Of a DNA stretch of 8,082 nucleotides, positions 1 to 7,076 are shown one piece after another. The stretch is from Alphaproteobacteria bacterium (GTDB lineage Bacteria > Pseudomonadota > Alphaproteobacteria > Micavibrionales > Micavibrionaceae), in assembly GCA_016763095.1 (NCBI GenBank), contig JAESUK010000167.1:1-8082 (forward strand), given 5' to 3'. The notes under the pieces were generated by a model, which was not told the DNA's origin, did no database searches, and saw only the letters and a list, made by a program, of their open reading frames with translations. The first letter of the stretch is position 1. Each line of letters starts with the position of its first letter. The position numbers were made by a program, and so were the translations under genes.

Positions 1-2270
1 ATTGCCAATGCTGTAAAAATAGAAACAGCCGCAATCATCCCAAATACTGTAAGAATAGGACGGAGGAATATTTCTAAGAGAAGTATGTACCCATTTTTAG
101 CGGCAGCACCTGGAATTCCATCCCCATCAATCTTTAAATGCGCAAGCGCCCATAAAGGAATAGCAACCATTGCTTCAAAAATTGCCTTTACCCACTTTCC
201 AACAGCGAAAAAGAAATAGATGAAAGGAAGAAACGGTAGAATATAGTAAAGCAGAAATCCCGTTGTTAAGGCAATGGTCCCAATGGCAATAAAGGTCCCA
301 GATAGACCGCTTGCTGCTGCCCCCTGTGAGTTGCCTGCCGCGGACATTGCGCCACCACCAAGTGATAACGTAAGACCTATGCCGATGTTTTGAATAGCAC
401 TTTCCATGATGCTCTTTCCAAGCCCTGCCATTTGGGCAAGAGGGTGAACATCACTGTTTTCTCTGAGGTTAAATAGACCATCTGCACCAAAGATCATACT
501 TAAAACAGTTCCTATACCATTAGCATTTTCCTGCTCATCGGGTGTTGGATCTATACTATCATTTAGGAACGTGCTGTATGTTTCATGCAGGTGACCTGCA
601 ATATCGTTGTCTTTAGGAGCTTTCCAAGTAATTTTTTCCTTACTTCCTTCGGGAAGTTGTGGACGGTACTTATCAGTCATAAATAAACTAGGGGCTTTTG
701 CTTGTCTTTCAGCGGCAACATGTTCCATAATTTCAGGTACTTGTGTGCCATAGGGTTTTGCATGAACAGCGGTAACAATCGCACCATTTATTTCGGCAAT
801 TTTGTTAAACCAAAGGCCTGCGCCTCCCCACCCTCTATCAAGGTGGTTGGGATCGTAATCAAATCCAGTATAGATTGCCAAATTGGCGGGTGATAGGATG
901 GTTTCTATTTGAGCTTCTAAGGCAACTTGTGTGGTTTGAATGAGTGCCCCAATCCAAGCTGTCGGTGGAACGCCAGTACACCCACCACCCCAAACGGCAG
1001 GACATGCAACGGTGGGTGCCCCCCCTAACCGCTCTTCGGCAATTTTATCTGCCATCTGTACGAGATTTGTATTTCCCCATAGACCAGTCATGAGGTTAAA
1101 ATATGCGTTTGATACTTGGACAGAAAGAGAATTTGTTGAATCAACTTGAAGCACAACTTCTCCACAATAAGGACGTATATTACCTTGAAATTCATTATGT
1201 ATGGTCGCGTTCTGTTCTCCAAAGACGATACGGATATCCATGTTTGGGCCATAAAAAGTCTGAGCTGCGGCAAAGGTTGATACACCCGCCGTAGCTGTTG
1301 AATTATATAAATATGGGTTAATTGTCTTACCGTAAACACGTTGATATGCCGCGCGGCATGAATGTGCTAGATGATAAAATTGAACAAGGTTTGTCGAATC
1401 TGGTGAATTGGGTTTGATTATTAATTGGTCAGCACTCATTCCTACTGTGTTAATCAGACTGATATTAAAAATCTTCCAGCCATTGGTTCCAAAGCTTGAC
1501 CCCCATTTTGCCACATTCAGGAGAAGATATTGTCCAGTATTAATTCCATTCGCAAGTGGAAGAAGAAGCGTAATGGCAAGGATTAAACGTAAAGGAACAT
1601 AGAATGTCGCAAACCGTCGTCCAAAAGGTGTTCCTGTTTGCGCTGTTTCAACAACAACAACAAACATGTAATAGAAAATAATAAACATAGCCACCAAAAG
1701 CATGGCTTCACTATAAAGCTTTAGTACGGCATGAAGCGCTGTGTGGAATGGCCACGGAATAGCGGGCAACGCGGTACCCCCAGGTGCACATGCTATACCT
1801 TGTTCAATACATGAATCAAAAATATTAGGAACACCAAAGACGCGATCCATCATAATAAAGGCAATATCAAAGTCTGGTGGTGTTGTAACAAAAAATCCAG
1901 TCACCCCCGCTGCAAAGGCTGTTCCTGAAAAAGCGAGCACAGAAACTAATAATGCCCCAAGCTGACCTAGAACAAGAACAAACCCAAGAGCAATAAGAAT
2001 AAAGAGGACAATTTGATCAATGTTTTTTCTAGACCACACTATACGGCTATAGGCCTCAGTGAGTACATCGCGTATACCAAAGCGATTAATGTTTTTTGCA
2101 TCTAAATAAGAATGCCCCGTAGGAATTAAGTTTGTGATCGAAAAAAGATAAGCAATAAGATATGCTAAGAATCCAAAGTTAAATCCAAACTCACGTAGTC
2201 TGGGCAATATTTGAGGCATAATCGCATAGCGGACAGAGCGTCTTAATAATGTTGGTTGTTGTTTACTCAT
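1..2270 (-). CDS. DotA/TraY-family type IV secretion membrane protein, second tandem copy (C-terminus beyond left edge)
   Basis: Predicted polytopic inner-membrane component of an I-type (Dot/Icm, IncI-like) type IV secretion system. Reading from ATG at 2270 gives 756 uninterrupted codons to the left edge, starting MSKQQPTLLRRSVRYAIMPQ. Landmarks: a first hydrophobic segment near 30-47, another near 87-127, then FGVP (145-148), a membrane span at 188-206, the family block TGTPFGRRF (212-220) followed by PLRLILAITLLLPLANG, and QYLLLNVAKWGSS (247-259). A large, probably extracytoplasmic region (about 270-620) contains RPYCG (366-370), LDRGWGGAGLWFNK and HPLAQMAGLGKS. Strongly hydrophobic segments follow at about 660-690 and 725-756. 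It is clearly a paralogue of the gene just upstream, matching it block by block. It differs in a Cys pair (C154, C161) where the upstream copy has an Ala run, and its loop is about 60 residues shorter. The start overlaps the upstream stop by one base (TAATG), with AAAGGGAG nine bases before the ATG. Family assignment is strong; DotA versus TraY cannot be settled here. Confidence 0.88.
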   Translation of the reverse strand, partial: MSKQQPTLLRRSVRYAIMPQILPRLREFGFNFGFLAYLIAYLFSITNLIPTGHSYLDAKNINRFGIRDVLTEAYSRIVWSRKNIDQIVLFILIALGFVLVLGQLGALLVSVLAFSGTAFAAGVTGFFVTTPPDFDIAFIMMDRVFGVPNIFDSCIEQGIACAPGGTALPAIPWPFHTALHAVLKLYSEAMLLVAMFIIFYYMFVVVVETAQTGTPFGRRFATFYVPLRLILAITLLLPLANGINTGQYLLLNVAKWGSSFGTNGWKIFNISLINTVGMSADQLIIKPNSPDSTNLVQFYHLAHSCRAAYQRVYGKTINPYLYNSTATAGVSTFAAAQTFYGPNMDIRIVFGEQNATIHNEFQGNIRPYCGEVVLQVDSTNSLSVQVSNAYFNLMTGLWGNTNLVQMADKIAEERLGGAPTVACPAVWGGGCTGVPPTAWIGALIQTTQVALEAQIETILSPANLAIYTGFDYDPNHLDRGWGGAGLWFNKIAEINGAIVTAVHAKPYGTQVPEIMEHVAAERQAKAPSLFMTDKYRPQLPEGSKEKITWKAPKDNDIAGHLHETYSTFLNDSIDPTPDEQENANGIGTVLSMIFGADGLFNLRENSDVHPLAQMAGLGKSIMESAIQNIGIGLTLSLGGGAMSAAGNSQGAAASGLSGTFIAIGTIALTTGFLLYYILPFLPFIYFFFAVGKWVKAIFEAMVAIPLWALAHLKIDGDGIPGAAAKNGYILLLEIFLRPILTVFGMIAAVSIFTALA

Positions 2271-4420
2271 TACTCAACACTCCCTTTACCTATATTACCA
2301 GGCAGCCTTCCCGATAGACTCCCCATACCTGGAAGGCTGCCTGGTTTGAAAACTTCGGCAAGTCCTGTTGCACCACCAACACTCTCTCCGAGAGCCTCAC
2401 TCGCCCCAGCAATTCCTTGACCAATCTTAGGGCCAAAACGGTATGTTGCCATGGAGGCGTATTGGTAGAGGCCTTCTGCAGGGTCTTTCGCCATGTCTCC
2501 GAATGATTTTACCCCAGCATTGACCCAACGGATCACACTATGAGGGATTTGGTCGACCAGTTTAAAAGCAGATGTTCCCATCAAATAAACAATAATTATG
2601 TACATAACGAGGAAGAAGAACTGGTCAACATTATTTCTATAGTACCCCATAGTGAGAGGGTTGTTTATAGTTGCCTGCTGAAGCCCTACACCCGTTATTT
2701 GGTCAGTAACAAGATCAAACACGCTGTTTAAAACTGTCACGGACGCCGCAAAAATAGCAGTAGAGGCAACAAGTCCGAACAAAATAAGCGTTGGGCGGAT
2801 AAAGATTTCAAGAAGGAGGTAGTACCCAGCTGTTGCTTCTCGAGATAGTAAGCCATCTCCTTTGATTTTTAAATGCGATAGCGCCCAAAGCGGAACACCG
2901 ACCATACCCTCAAAAATGGACTTTATCCACCCAGAAACAGCAAAGAAGGTGTAAAGAAATGGCATAAATGGAAGGATGTAAAAGAGGACAACCCCCAATA
3001 AAATTCCAACAAAAGAAAGAGCTACGAAAAAGCCTGACATTCCAGAAAAGGCATATGACATGCTGTTATTCGCAGCGCCCAATGTTCCTGCCATAAAGGA
3101 TGCACCAGCCGCCAATGTAAGGTTTGTAATAGCGTTTTCAATGAGGGTACGCCCAATTCCTGCAAGTTGTGCAAGGGGGTGGACATGATCTTGATCACGA
3201 ATTGTTAAGATAGGTGTCAAACCAAAGATAGCAGCCAAGCCCCCCTCAAGAGGGTTTGCTTTAGAGGCAACACTACGAATATCACCTGCACCATCCGCGT
3301 TCCAATAATCGTACGCATCATTTAATACGGTTGCAATCTGTCTGCTGTTTTCATTTTCATACTGAACATTTCCTGTACCGTCTGCGATAGGCTTGAAAAT
3401 ACCGAGGGGATCAGTGTTAGGGTTGGCCGAAATCTTGTAAGATTTTGTTGTTTCCATGACTTCTGGGTATTTATCAAGAAGAGGAAGCGCCGCAACACCA
3501 GTTATAACATCGCCATTCCATTCAGACAGTTTATTGTACCAAATTCCCGCGGTTGCCCATCCTCGGTTTAAGTCTACGGCGGAAACAGCAAAGGGGCTTG
3601 GCGCAATCGCCATCAAACCAGAGATAGCATTATCAATAATAATGTTAAAGGTGCGCGTAAATTCAGATGATGAAAAGGCACGATGATTCGGAGAAAGTTG
3701 TCCGTCGGCACAAGGTCCAATAGCACTAAAATCAAAAGCTGGAACTATTAGTGGAGGAGAAGGCGGGCATCCTACCGGCACAGGTTGTACGGGCCCTTTG
3801 TTGAAAAGTTTGTGAGCGACCGCTTTGTACCCAAAGGCCTGAGAAAGTCTTCCATTAGAGTTTGGAGAGGGGGTGAGTGGACTAGCATTTGAGAACATAG
3901 ATAAAACGGTCTCATAATAGGCCCCCGCTAAGGATGTTTGAAGTTGAGGAAGTGTAAAGTTTTTATACGAAAAAATCATGCTGCCGCAATAAGGGCGTAC
4001 ATTCCCTGCAAGCTTGTCATAGTCTGCAACGCTATGACGCCCAAAATAAACATGAAAATCCCCAGGTCCATAAAATGCTACAGCGTCTGCTACATTTGCG
4101 ACACCAGGTGCAGAGAGCACAGGTTGTGAAATACTTGCCCCACCTGTTGTTCTGACAAAATATGGACGAATGTCATAGTTAAACATTTGCTTATACGCAA
4201 AAACACAAGTCTGTATCAGGTTAATATGCGCAATAAGTGGGGATACATCTGGTGTTTTTGGGTGGATGATAAGACCATTGGATTGATATGTTGGGTTTCC
4301 GTTATAGCTGGGATTGACAAGTGCCAAATTATTCCCATTAGCATCAACATATTGGTAGTCATCACCTTGATATACAGTTAAAGCCCCTTCCAAAAGGGGA
4401 GGTAACACCAGGTGATGCAT
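2270..4420 (-). CDS. DotA/TraY-family protein, C-terminal piece of the frameshifted first copy
   Basis: 716 codons from ATG 4420 to TAA, carrying the large loop and C-terminal membrane domain of a DotA/TraY-like protein. Visible features: RPYCG (142-146), LNRGWATAGIWYNKLSEWNG (284-303), HPLAQLAGIGRTLIENAITN (414-433), hydrophobic segments at about 463-495, 534-565 and 600-618, and a Gly-rich, probably cytoplasmic tail (about 660-716). Its only four cysteines (72, 145, 218, 237) all lie in the loop, and each has a counterpart in the downstream paralogue. The ATG at 4420 is probably not a true start: no Shine-Dalgarno sequence precedes it, the N-terminus lacks the family's first membrane spans, and those spans sit immediately upstream in another frame (4362-5195), overlapping by 59 bases. 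Moving one base forward joins the two frames into one protein of about 974 residues, close to the roughly 1050 of Legionella DotA. Coding is otherwise intact to the coupled TAATG junction with the next gene. Confidence 0.85.
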   Translation of the reverse strand: MHHLVLPPLLEGALTVYQGDDYQYVDANGNNLALVNPSYNGNPTYQSNGLIIHPKTPDVSPLIAHINLIQTCVFAYKQMFNYDIRPYFVRTTGGASISQPVLSAPGVANVADAVAFYGPGDFHVYFGRHSVADYDKLAGNVRPYCGSMIFSYKNFTLPQLQTSLAGAYYETVLSMFSNASPLTPSPNSNGRLSQAFGYKAVAHKLFNKGPVQPVPVGCPPSPPLIVPAFDFSAIGPCADGQLSPNHRAFSSSEFTRTFNIIIDNAISGLMAIAPSPFAVSAVDLNRGWATAGIWYNKLSEWNGDVITGVAALPLLDKYPEVMETTKSYKISANPNTDPLGIFKPIADGTGNVQYENENSRQIATVLNDAYDYWNADGAGDIRSVASKANPLEGGLAAIFGLTPILTIRDQDHVHPLAQLAGIGRTLIENAITNLTLAAGASFMAGTLGAANNSMSYAFSGMSGFFVALSFVGILLGVVLFYILPFMPFLYTFFAVSGWIKSIFEGMVGVPLWALSHLKIKGDGLLSREATAGYYLLLEIFIRPTLILFGLVASTAIFAASVTVLNSVFDLVTDQITGVGLQQATINNPLTMGYYRNNVDQFFFLVMYIIIVYLMGTSAFKLVDQIPHSVIRWVNAGVKSFGDMAKDPAEGLYQYASMATYRFGPKIGQGIAGASEALGESVGGATGLAEVFKPGSLPGMGSLSGRLPGNIGKGSVE
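2280..2287 (-). promoter_or_regulatory. Ribosome binding site of the second DotA/TraY-family gene
   Basis: AAAGGGAG on the minus strand lies nine bases before ATG 2270. It sits inside the last codons of the upstream gene, whose TAA shares its final A with the ATG. This arrangement fits translational coupling and fixes the start of the second copy. Confidence 0.7.
2297..2345. repeat. Perfect 14-bp inverted repeat near the 3' end of the first DotA/TraY-family gene
   Basis: The left arm ACCAGGCAGCCTTC (2297-2310) and right arm GAAGGCTGCCTGGT (2332-2345) are exact reverse complements separated by 21 bases. The element is in frame within the Gly/Pro-rich tail, encoding roughly GSLPGMGSLSGRLPG. 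In the minus-strand mRNA it would form a GC-rich stem ending 9 bases before the AAAGGGAG ribosome binding site of the next gene. No U-run follows, so it is not a normal intrinsic terminator. It may modulate coupling between the two genes, protect the mRNA, or be a small palindromic repeat inserted in frame; the sequence does not decide. Confidence 0.85.
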
Positions 4421-5195
4421 TAAAGGCTAACCATGCGTTTGTTGCCATACTAGAGCCAAATTTGGCAATATATAGAAGAGTATATTGCGCAGAATTAAGA
4501 CCGTACGCCCCCATAGGAACGAGAAGCCCAAGAGCCATTACAAGCCTTAGTGGTCCCCAAATGATATTGAATCTGTTGCCAAAAGGCGTACCTGTCAGCG
4601 CCACTTCTCCAACGATAGAAACGATATAGTATAAGAATATAAACCCAGCAAAAATAAACAAAGCTACGTTGTACATAGCAAGTATCGCATGAAGTCCTGT
4701 TTGAAATGGTGTTGGAAAGGCAGCCGCAGCGGCGGCATATCCAGAATTATAGACCCCAGGGACCCCAAAAATACGATCCAATAACTCAAACGCAATATCA
4801 GTTGCAGGGCTTGGTGTTATCAGAATTGTTCCAAATGCAACGGCGGCATGTGCCCCATGAGATAAAAAAGAAAAGGCAAGACCAAGGCCAAATAAGGCAA
4901 AAATAACAAGGGTAAGAATAGTAACCCCAAACAAAATAATGCGATCGATGTTTTTCTTGTCCCACGTAAGCTCATGTGCTGCGGCAGAGACCAATGAGGT
5001 AATCCCAAATCGTCCGTTGTTATCAGGGTTTAAATAGGGGTGAGTTTTAGAAAGTAACCCTACATTTTTGTAAATTGTGGCAATAAAAAAGGGCAGATAT
5101 GAAAATCCACCAAAGAGGATTGAAAGGCGTGGAAAAATACCCGGCAACGCCGCATACTTAACAACCTTTTTTGCATTTAACTCAACCTCTTGCAC
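4362..5195 (-). CDS. DotA/TraY-family protein, N-terminal piece of the frameshifted first copy
   Basis: 277 codons from GTG 5195 to TGA. It aligns with the first ~270 residues of the downstream paralogue: RFGI (62-65), WDKKNIDRIILFG (78-90), DIAFELLDRIFGVP (133-146), FQTGLHA (164-170), TGTPFGNRF (201-209), GPLRLVMALGLLVP (214-227) and QYTLLYIAKFGSS (237-249). Hydrophobic segments lie at about 25-42, 86-110, 176-196 and 215-232. The GTG start is well supported: GAGGGA lies six bases upstream, and an in-frame TGA directly precedes the GTG, so no earlier start exists. The last residues, after about SPGVTSPFG, run into a different frame from the rest of the gene and end at a TGA, so the natural C-terminus is very likely the 2270-4420 frame. 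As drawn it would be a membrane stub lacking the large loop and C-terminal spans. It opens the probable operon and lies 141 bases downstream of the ettA stop. Confidence 0.82.
   Translation of the reverse strand: MQEVELNAKKVVKYAALPGIFPRLSILFGGFSYLPFFIATIYKNVGLLSKTHPYLNPDNNGRFGITSLVSAAAHELTWDKKNIDRIILFGVTILTLVIFALFGLGLAFSFLSHGAHAAVAFGTILITPSPATDIAFELLDRIFGVPGVYNSGYAAAAAAFPTPFQTGLHAILAMYNVALFIFAGFIFLYYIVSIVGEVALTGTPFGNRFNIIWGPLRLVMALGLLVPMGAYGLNSAQYTLLYIAKFGSSMATNAWLAFNASPGVTSPFGRGFNCISR
4365..4426 (-). other. Frame-change interval with small hairpin in the first DotA/TraY-family gene
   Basis: The reading frame must move one base forward somewhere in this interval. It is bounded by a TAG in the downstream frame (4427-4429) and the TGA of the upstream frame (4362-4364). 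Inside it the coding strand carries runs of four C, four T and four G. These form a perfect 6-bp stem CCCCTT/AAGGGG around a TTGG loop (4384-4399). Losing one base from any of the three runs restores a continuous frame, reading into LTVYQGDDYQYV. No classic +1 site of the prfB type (CTT TGA after a Shine-Dalgarno-like stretch) is visible. Homopolymers inside a hairpin are also typical places for sequencing error. Confidence 0.75.
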
Positions 5196-5201
5196 TCAAA
5201 A

Positions 5202-5207
5202 TCCCTC
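5202..5207 (-). promoter_or_regulatory. Ribosome binding site for the GTG start at 5195
   Basis: GAGGGA on the minus strand is followed by six bases and then GTG. An in-frame TGA directly before the GTG rules out any start further upstream, so this site decides the N-terminus of the first DotA/TraY-like protein. Confidence 0.7.
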
Positions 5208-5275
5208 ATGAATAAAAAACCAATAAACACCATCTTACCAGTAAAAAGATAAAATTTTATTTAATTTATTCTATT

Positions 5276-5306
5276 ATTGTAGCATGGGAGGTCAAAACAT
5301 TGCCAA
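5276..5306 (-). promoter_or_regulatory. Candidate promoter of the DotA/TraY-family pair (extended -10)
   Basis: In the 140-bp gap after ettA, the minus strand reads TGC-TACAAT (hexamer 5276-5281), a good extended -10 box. TTGGCA (5301-5306) lies 19 bases upstream, longer than the ideal spacing; TTGACC (5290-5295) is too close to pair with this -10. Predicted transcription would begin near 5269, giving a leader of about 74 AT-rich bases. The rest of the gap shows no gene and no convincing terminator for ettA, so read-through from ettA is also possible. Confidence 0.4.
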
Positions 5307-5336
5307 CTTTTCGCCACATTTCTTTTGGGGTGCAGA

Positions 5337-7013
5337 TTACGAGGTATGAAGCTTTCTGTATTTAATACGACTTGGCTGATCGGCATCATGCCCTAGGCGA
5401 CGTTTGCGATCTGCCTCATAATCTTCATAATTTCCTTCGAACCACACAACCTTACTATCGCCTTCAAAAGCGAGGATATGTGTTGCCAAGCGATCAAGGA
5501 AGGCACGATCATGGGAAATCACCACCGCGCATCCTGGAAAACGCTCTAAAGCCTCTTCCAAAGCAGACAATGTTTCTGTATCCAAATCATTGGTAGGTTC
5601 ATCGAGAAGGAGAACATTTGATGTATTTTTCAACATCTTCGCAAGATGCACGCGGTTACGTTCCCCACCTGAGAGTTTTCCAACCTTCTTCTGTTGGTCC
5701 GAGCCTTTAAAGTTAAAGCTCCCAACATAGGCACGCGATGATTTTTCAATTTTCCCGAAGGTCAACATATCATTGCCATCAGAAATTGCTTCCCAGACAT
5801 TTTTGTTTGGGTCAAGATCGTCACGACTTTGGTCAACATAGCCAAGTTCAACTGTGTCTCCGACTTTAAACTCTCCAGAATCTGGTGTTTCTTGTCCTGT
5901 AATCATTTTAAACAATGTGGTCTTACCTGCACCGTTTGGTCCAATGATACCGACAATCCCTCCAGGAGGAAGATTGAAGGACAAATTTTCATACAAAACT
6001 TTGTCACCAAAAGATTTCGAAATATTCTTTGCCTCAATCACAAGATCACCAAGACGCGGTGGTGTTGGAATGATGATTTGTGCATGTCCAACGGTTTCGC
6101 GCTCCGCCTCTTGCATCATTTGTTCATACGAATTGATACGCGCTTTAGATTTTGCACGACGCGCTGATGGACTCTTTTGAACCCATTCAAGCTCACGCGC
6201 CAATGTTTTCTCACGTGCCACATCTTCGCGTGCCTCTTGAGACATACGTTTATGTTTTTGTGAAAGATAATCAGAGTAATTTCCTTCATAAGGAATCCCG
6301 CTCCCACGGTCGAGCTCCAAAATCCAACCTGTCACACTATCAAGGAAGTAACGATCATGGGTAATCATCACTACCGCGCCTTCATATTCAGTAAGGAAAC
6401 GTTGCAACCATGCGTTACTTTCAGCATCCAAATGGTTGGTCGGTTCGTCAAGTAAAAGAAGATCAGGTTTTTGAAGCAAAAGTTTTGCCAAAGCAACGCG
6501 ACGTATTTCACCCCCAGAGAGGGTTTTCACATCGGCATCACCCGGTGGACAACGAAGCGCATCCATAGCAACTTCAATAAAACGGTCAAGCTCCCACCCA
6601 TCAGCAGCATCAATTTTTTCTTGAAGATCGCCCATTTCAGCCATCAAGACATCAAAATCGGCATCTGGCTCTGCCATTAAAAGCCCAATTGCATTAAAAC
6701 GATCAACCATCTCTTTAAGCTCACCAAGACCTTCGGTCACATTTTCTTGAACAGTTTTGCTCTCATCAAGCTTTGGCTCTTGTGGAAGATAGCCAACTTT
6801 TGCACCATCCGCTGCCCAAGCTTCTCCAGAAAACTCTGAATCAAGTCCTGCCATGATTTTCAGCAATGTAGATTTACCAGCACCGTTTGGTCCTAAAACC
6901 CCGATTTTAGCACCAGGGAGAAAGCTCAAGGTAACGCCATCCAAAACCGTCTTCCCGCCAGGATAGGTTTTTTTCACGTCATTCATCACATAAACATATT
7001 GGTACGATGCCAT
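5337..7013 (-). CDS. ettA: ABC-F translation factor EttA (energy-dependent translational throttle protein)
   Basis: A soluble ABC-F ATPase that in E. coli binds the ribosomal E site and gates entry into elongation according to ATP/ADP. It has two ABC domains and no membrane segments. From ATG 7013 (558 residues; E. coli EttA has 555): Walker A GPNGAGKS at 41-48, an inserted arm at about 90-135, signature LSGGE at 165-169, Walker B LLLLDEPTNHLDAES at about 185-199, and the charged P-site-tRNA-interacting linker at about 240-315 (REDVAREKTLARELEWVQKS). The second domain has GPNGAGKT at 358-365, LSGGERNR at 447-454 and LLLDEPTNDLDTET at about 468-481. The C-terminus RRLGHDADQPSRIKYRKL is typical of EttA rather than Uup or YheS. 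An in-frame TTG at 7019 is less likely as the start, because AAGGA sits 7 bases before the ATG but only 1 base before the TTG. The wording is alphaproteobacterial in style. It lies 63 bp downstream of the methyltransferase gene on the same strand. Confidence 0.96.
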   Translation of the reverse strand: MASYQYVYVMNDVKKTYPGGKTVLDGVTLSFLPGAKIGVLGPNGAGKSTLLKIMAGLDSEFSGEAWAADGAKVGYLPQEPKLDESKTVQENVTEGLGELKEMVDRFNAIGLLMAEPDADFDVLMAEMGDLQEKIDAADGWELDRFIEVAMDALRCPPGDADVKTLSGGEIRRVALAKLLLQKPDLLLLDEPTNHLDAESNAWLQRFLTEYEGAVVMITHDRYFLDSVTGWILELDRGSGIPYEGNYSDYLSQKHKRMSQEAREDVAREKTLARELEWVQKSPSARRAKSKARINSYEQMMQEAERETVGHAQIIIPTPPRLGDLVIEAKNISKSFGDKVLYENLSFNLPPGGIVGIIGPNGAGKTTLFKMITGQETPDSGEFKVGDTVELGYVDQSRDDLDPNKNVWEAISDGNDMLTFGKIEKSSRAYVGSFNFKGSDQQKKVGKLSGGERNRVHLAKMLKNTSNVLLLDEPTNDLDTETLSALEEALERFPGCAVVISHDRAFLDRLATHILAFEGDSKVVWFEGNYEDYEADRKRRLGHDADQPSRIKYRKLHTS

Positions 7014-7020
7014 CTTCAAG

Positions 7021-7025
7021 TCCTT
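7021..7025 (-). promoter_or_regulatory. Ribosome binding site of ettA
   Basis: AAGGA on the minus strand lies seven bases before ATG 7013. It selects this ATG over the in-frame TTG at 7019, which is too close to the site. Confidence 0.7.
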
Positions 7026-7046
7026 ATTCTCAAAATTTATAAGGAG

Positions 7047-7074
7047 CTTATAACATAGAATAGATAGAGAGCAA
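7047..7074 (-). promoter_or_regulatory. Candidate ettA promoter
   Basis: In the 63-bp gap before ettA the minus strand carries TTGCTC (7069-7074), 16 bases, then TATAAG (7047-7052) preceded by TGT, an extended -10 arrangement. A second -10-like TATAAA (7036-7041) lies closer to the gene but lacks a good -35. The match is modest, and ettA could instead be read through from the methyltransferase gene. Confidence 0.35.
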
Positions 7075-7076
7075 GG

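Larger units (their letters stand above)
2270..5195 (-). pseudogene. Full extent of the first DotA/TraY-family gene, interrupted by one frameshift
   Basis: The two pieces listed separately read as one gene of 2926 bases, which is 975 codons (stop included) plus one surplus base. This is what a single-base insertion would give. No other stop interrupts either half, and both halves follow the intact downstream paralogue in order. Three explanations remain: a sequencing or assembly error in a short homopolymer, a recent inactivating mutation, or translational +1 frameshifting. The otherwise perfect coding over 2.9 kb argues against an old pseudogene. The pseudogene label means 'broken as written', not proven loss of function. 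Confidence 0.5.

Noticed and set aside
702..1965. Several plus-strand ORFs of 63-74 codons and a minus-strand 83-codon ORF (1088-1339)
   Set aside because: They lie in other frames of the continuous 756-codon minus-strand DotA/TraY-like frame, have no recognisable motifs, and are explained as shadows.
2297..2345. The long palindrome as an intrinsic terminator
   Set aside because: It lies within coding sequence and is followed by AATATAGG rather than a U-run in the mRNA.
4820..5008. 62-codon minus-strand ORF rich in Leu and Phe, resembling a small membrane protein
   Set aside because: It is an alternative frame of a hydrophobic region of the first DotA/TraY-like gene, and the hydrophobicity is inherited from that coding sequence.
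5238..5258. Possible terminator hairpin in the ettA-dotA gap
   Set aside because: Only a 4-bp stem (TTAC/GTAA) with a bulged 3-bp extension can be drawn, without GC content or a proper U-run.
5829..6180. Two overlapping plus-strand ORFs of 112 and 108 codons antisense to ettA
   Set aside because: They overlap each other and the well-conserved linker and second ABC domain of ettA. Their length follows from the codon bias of the real gene, and no protein family is recognisable.
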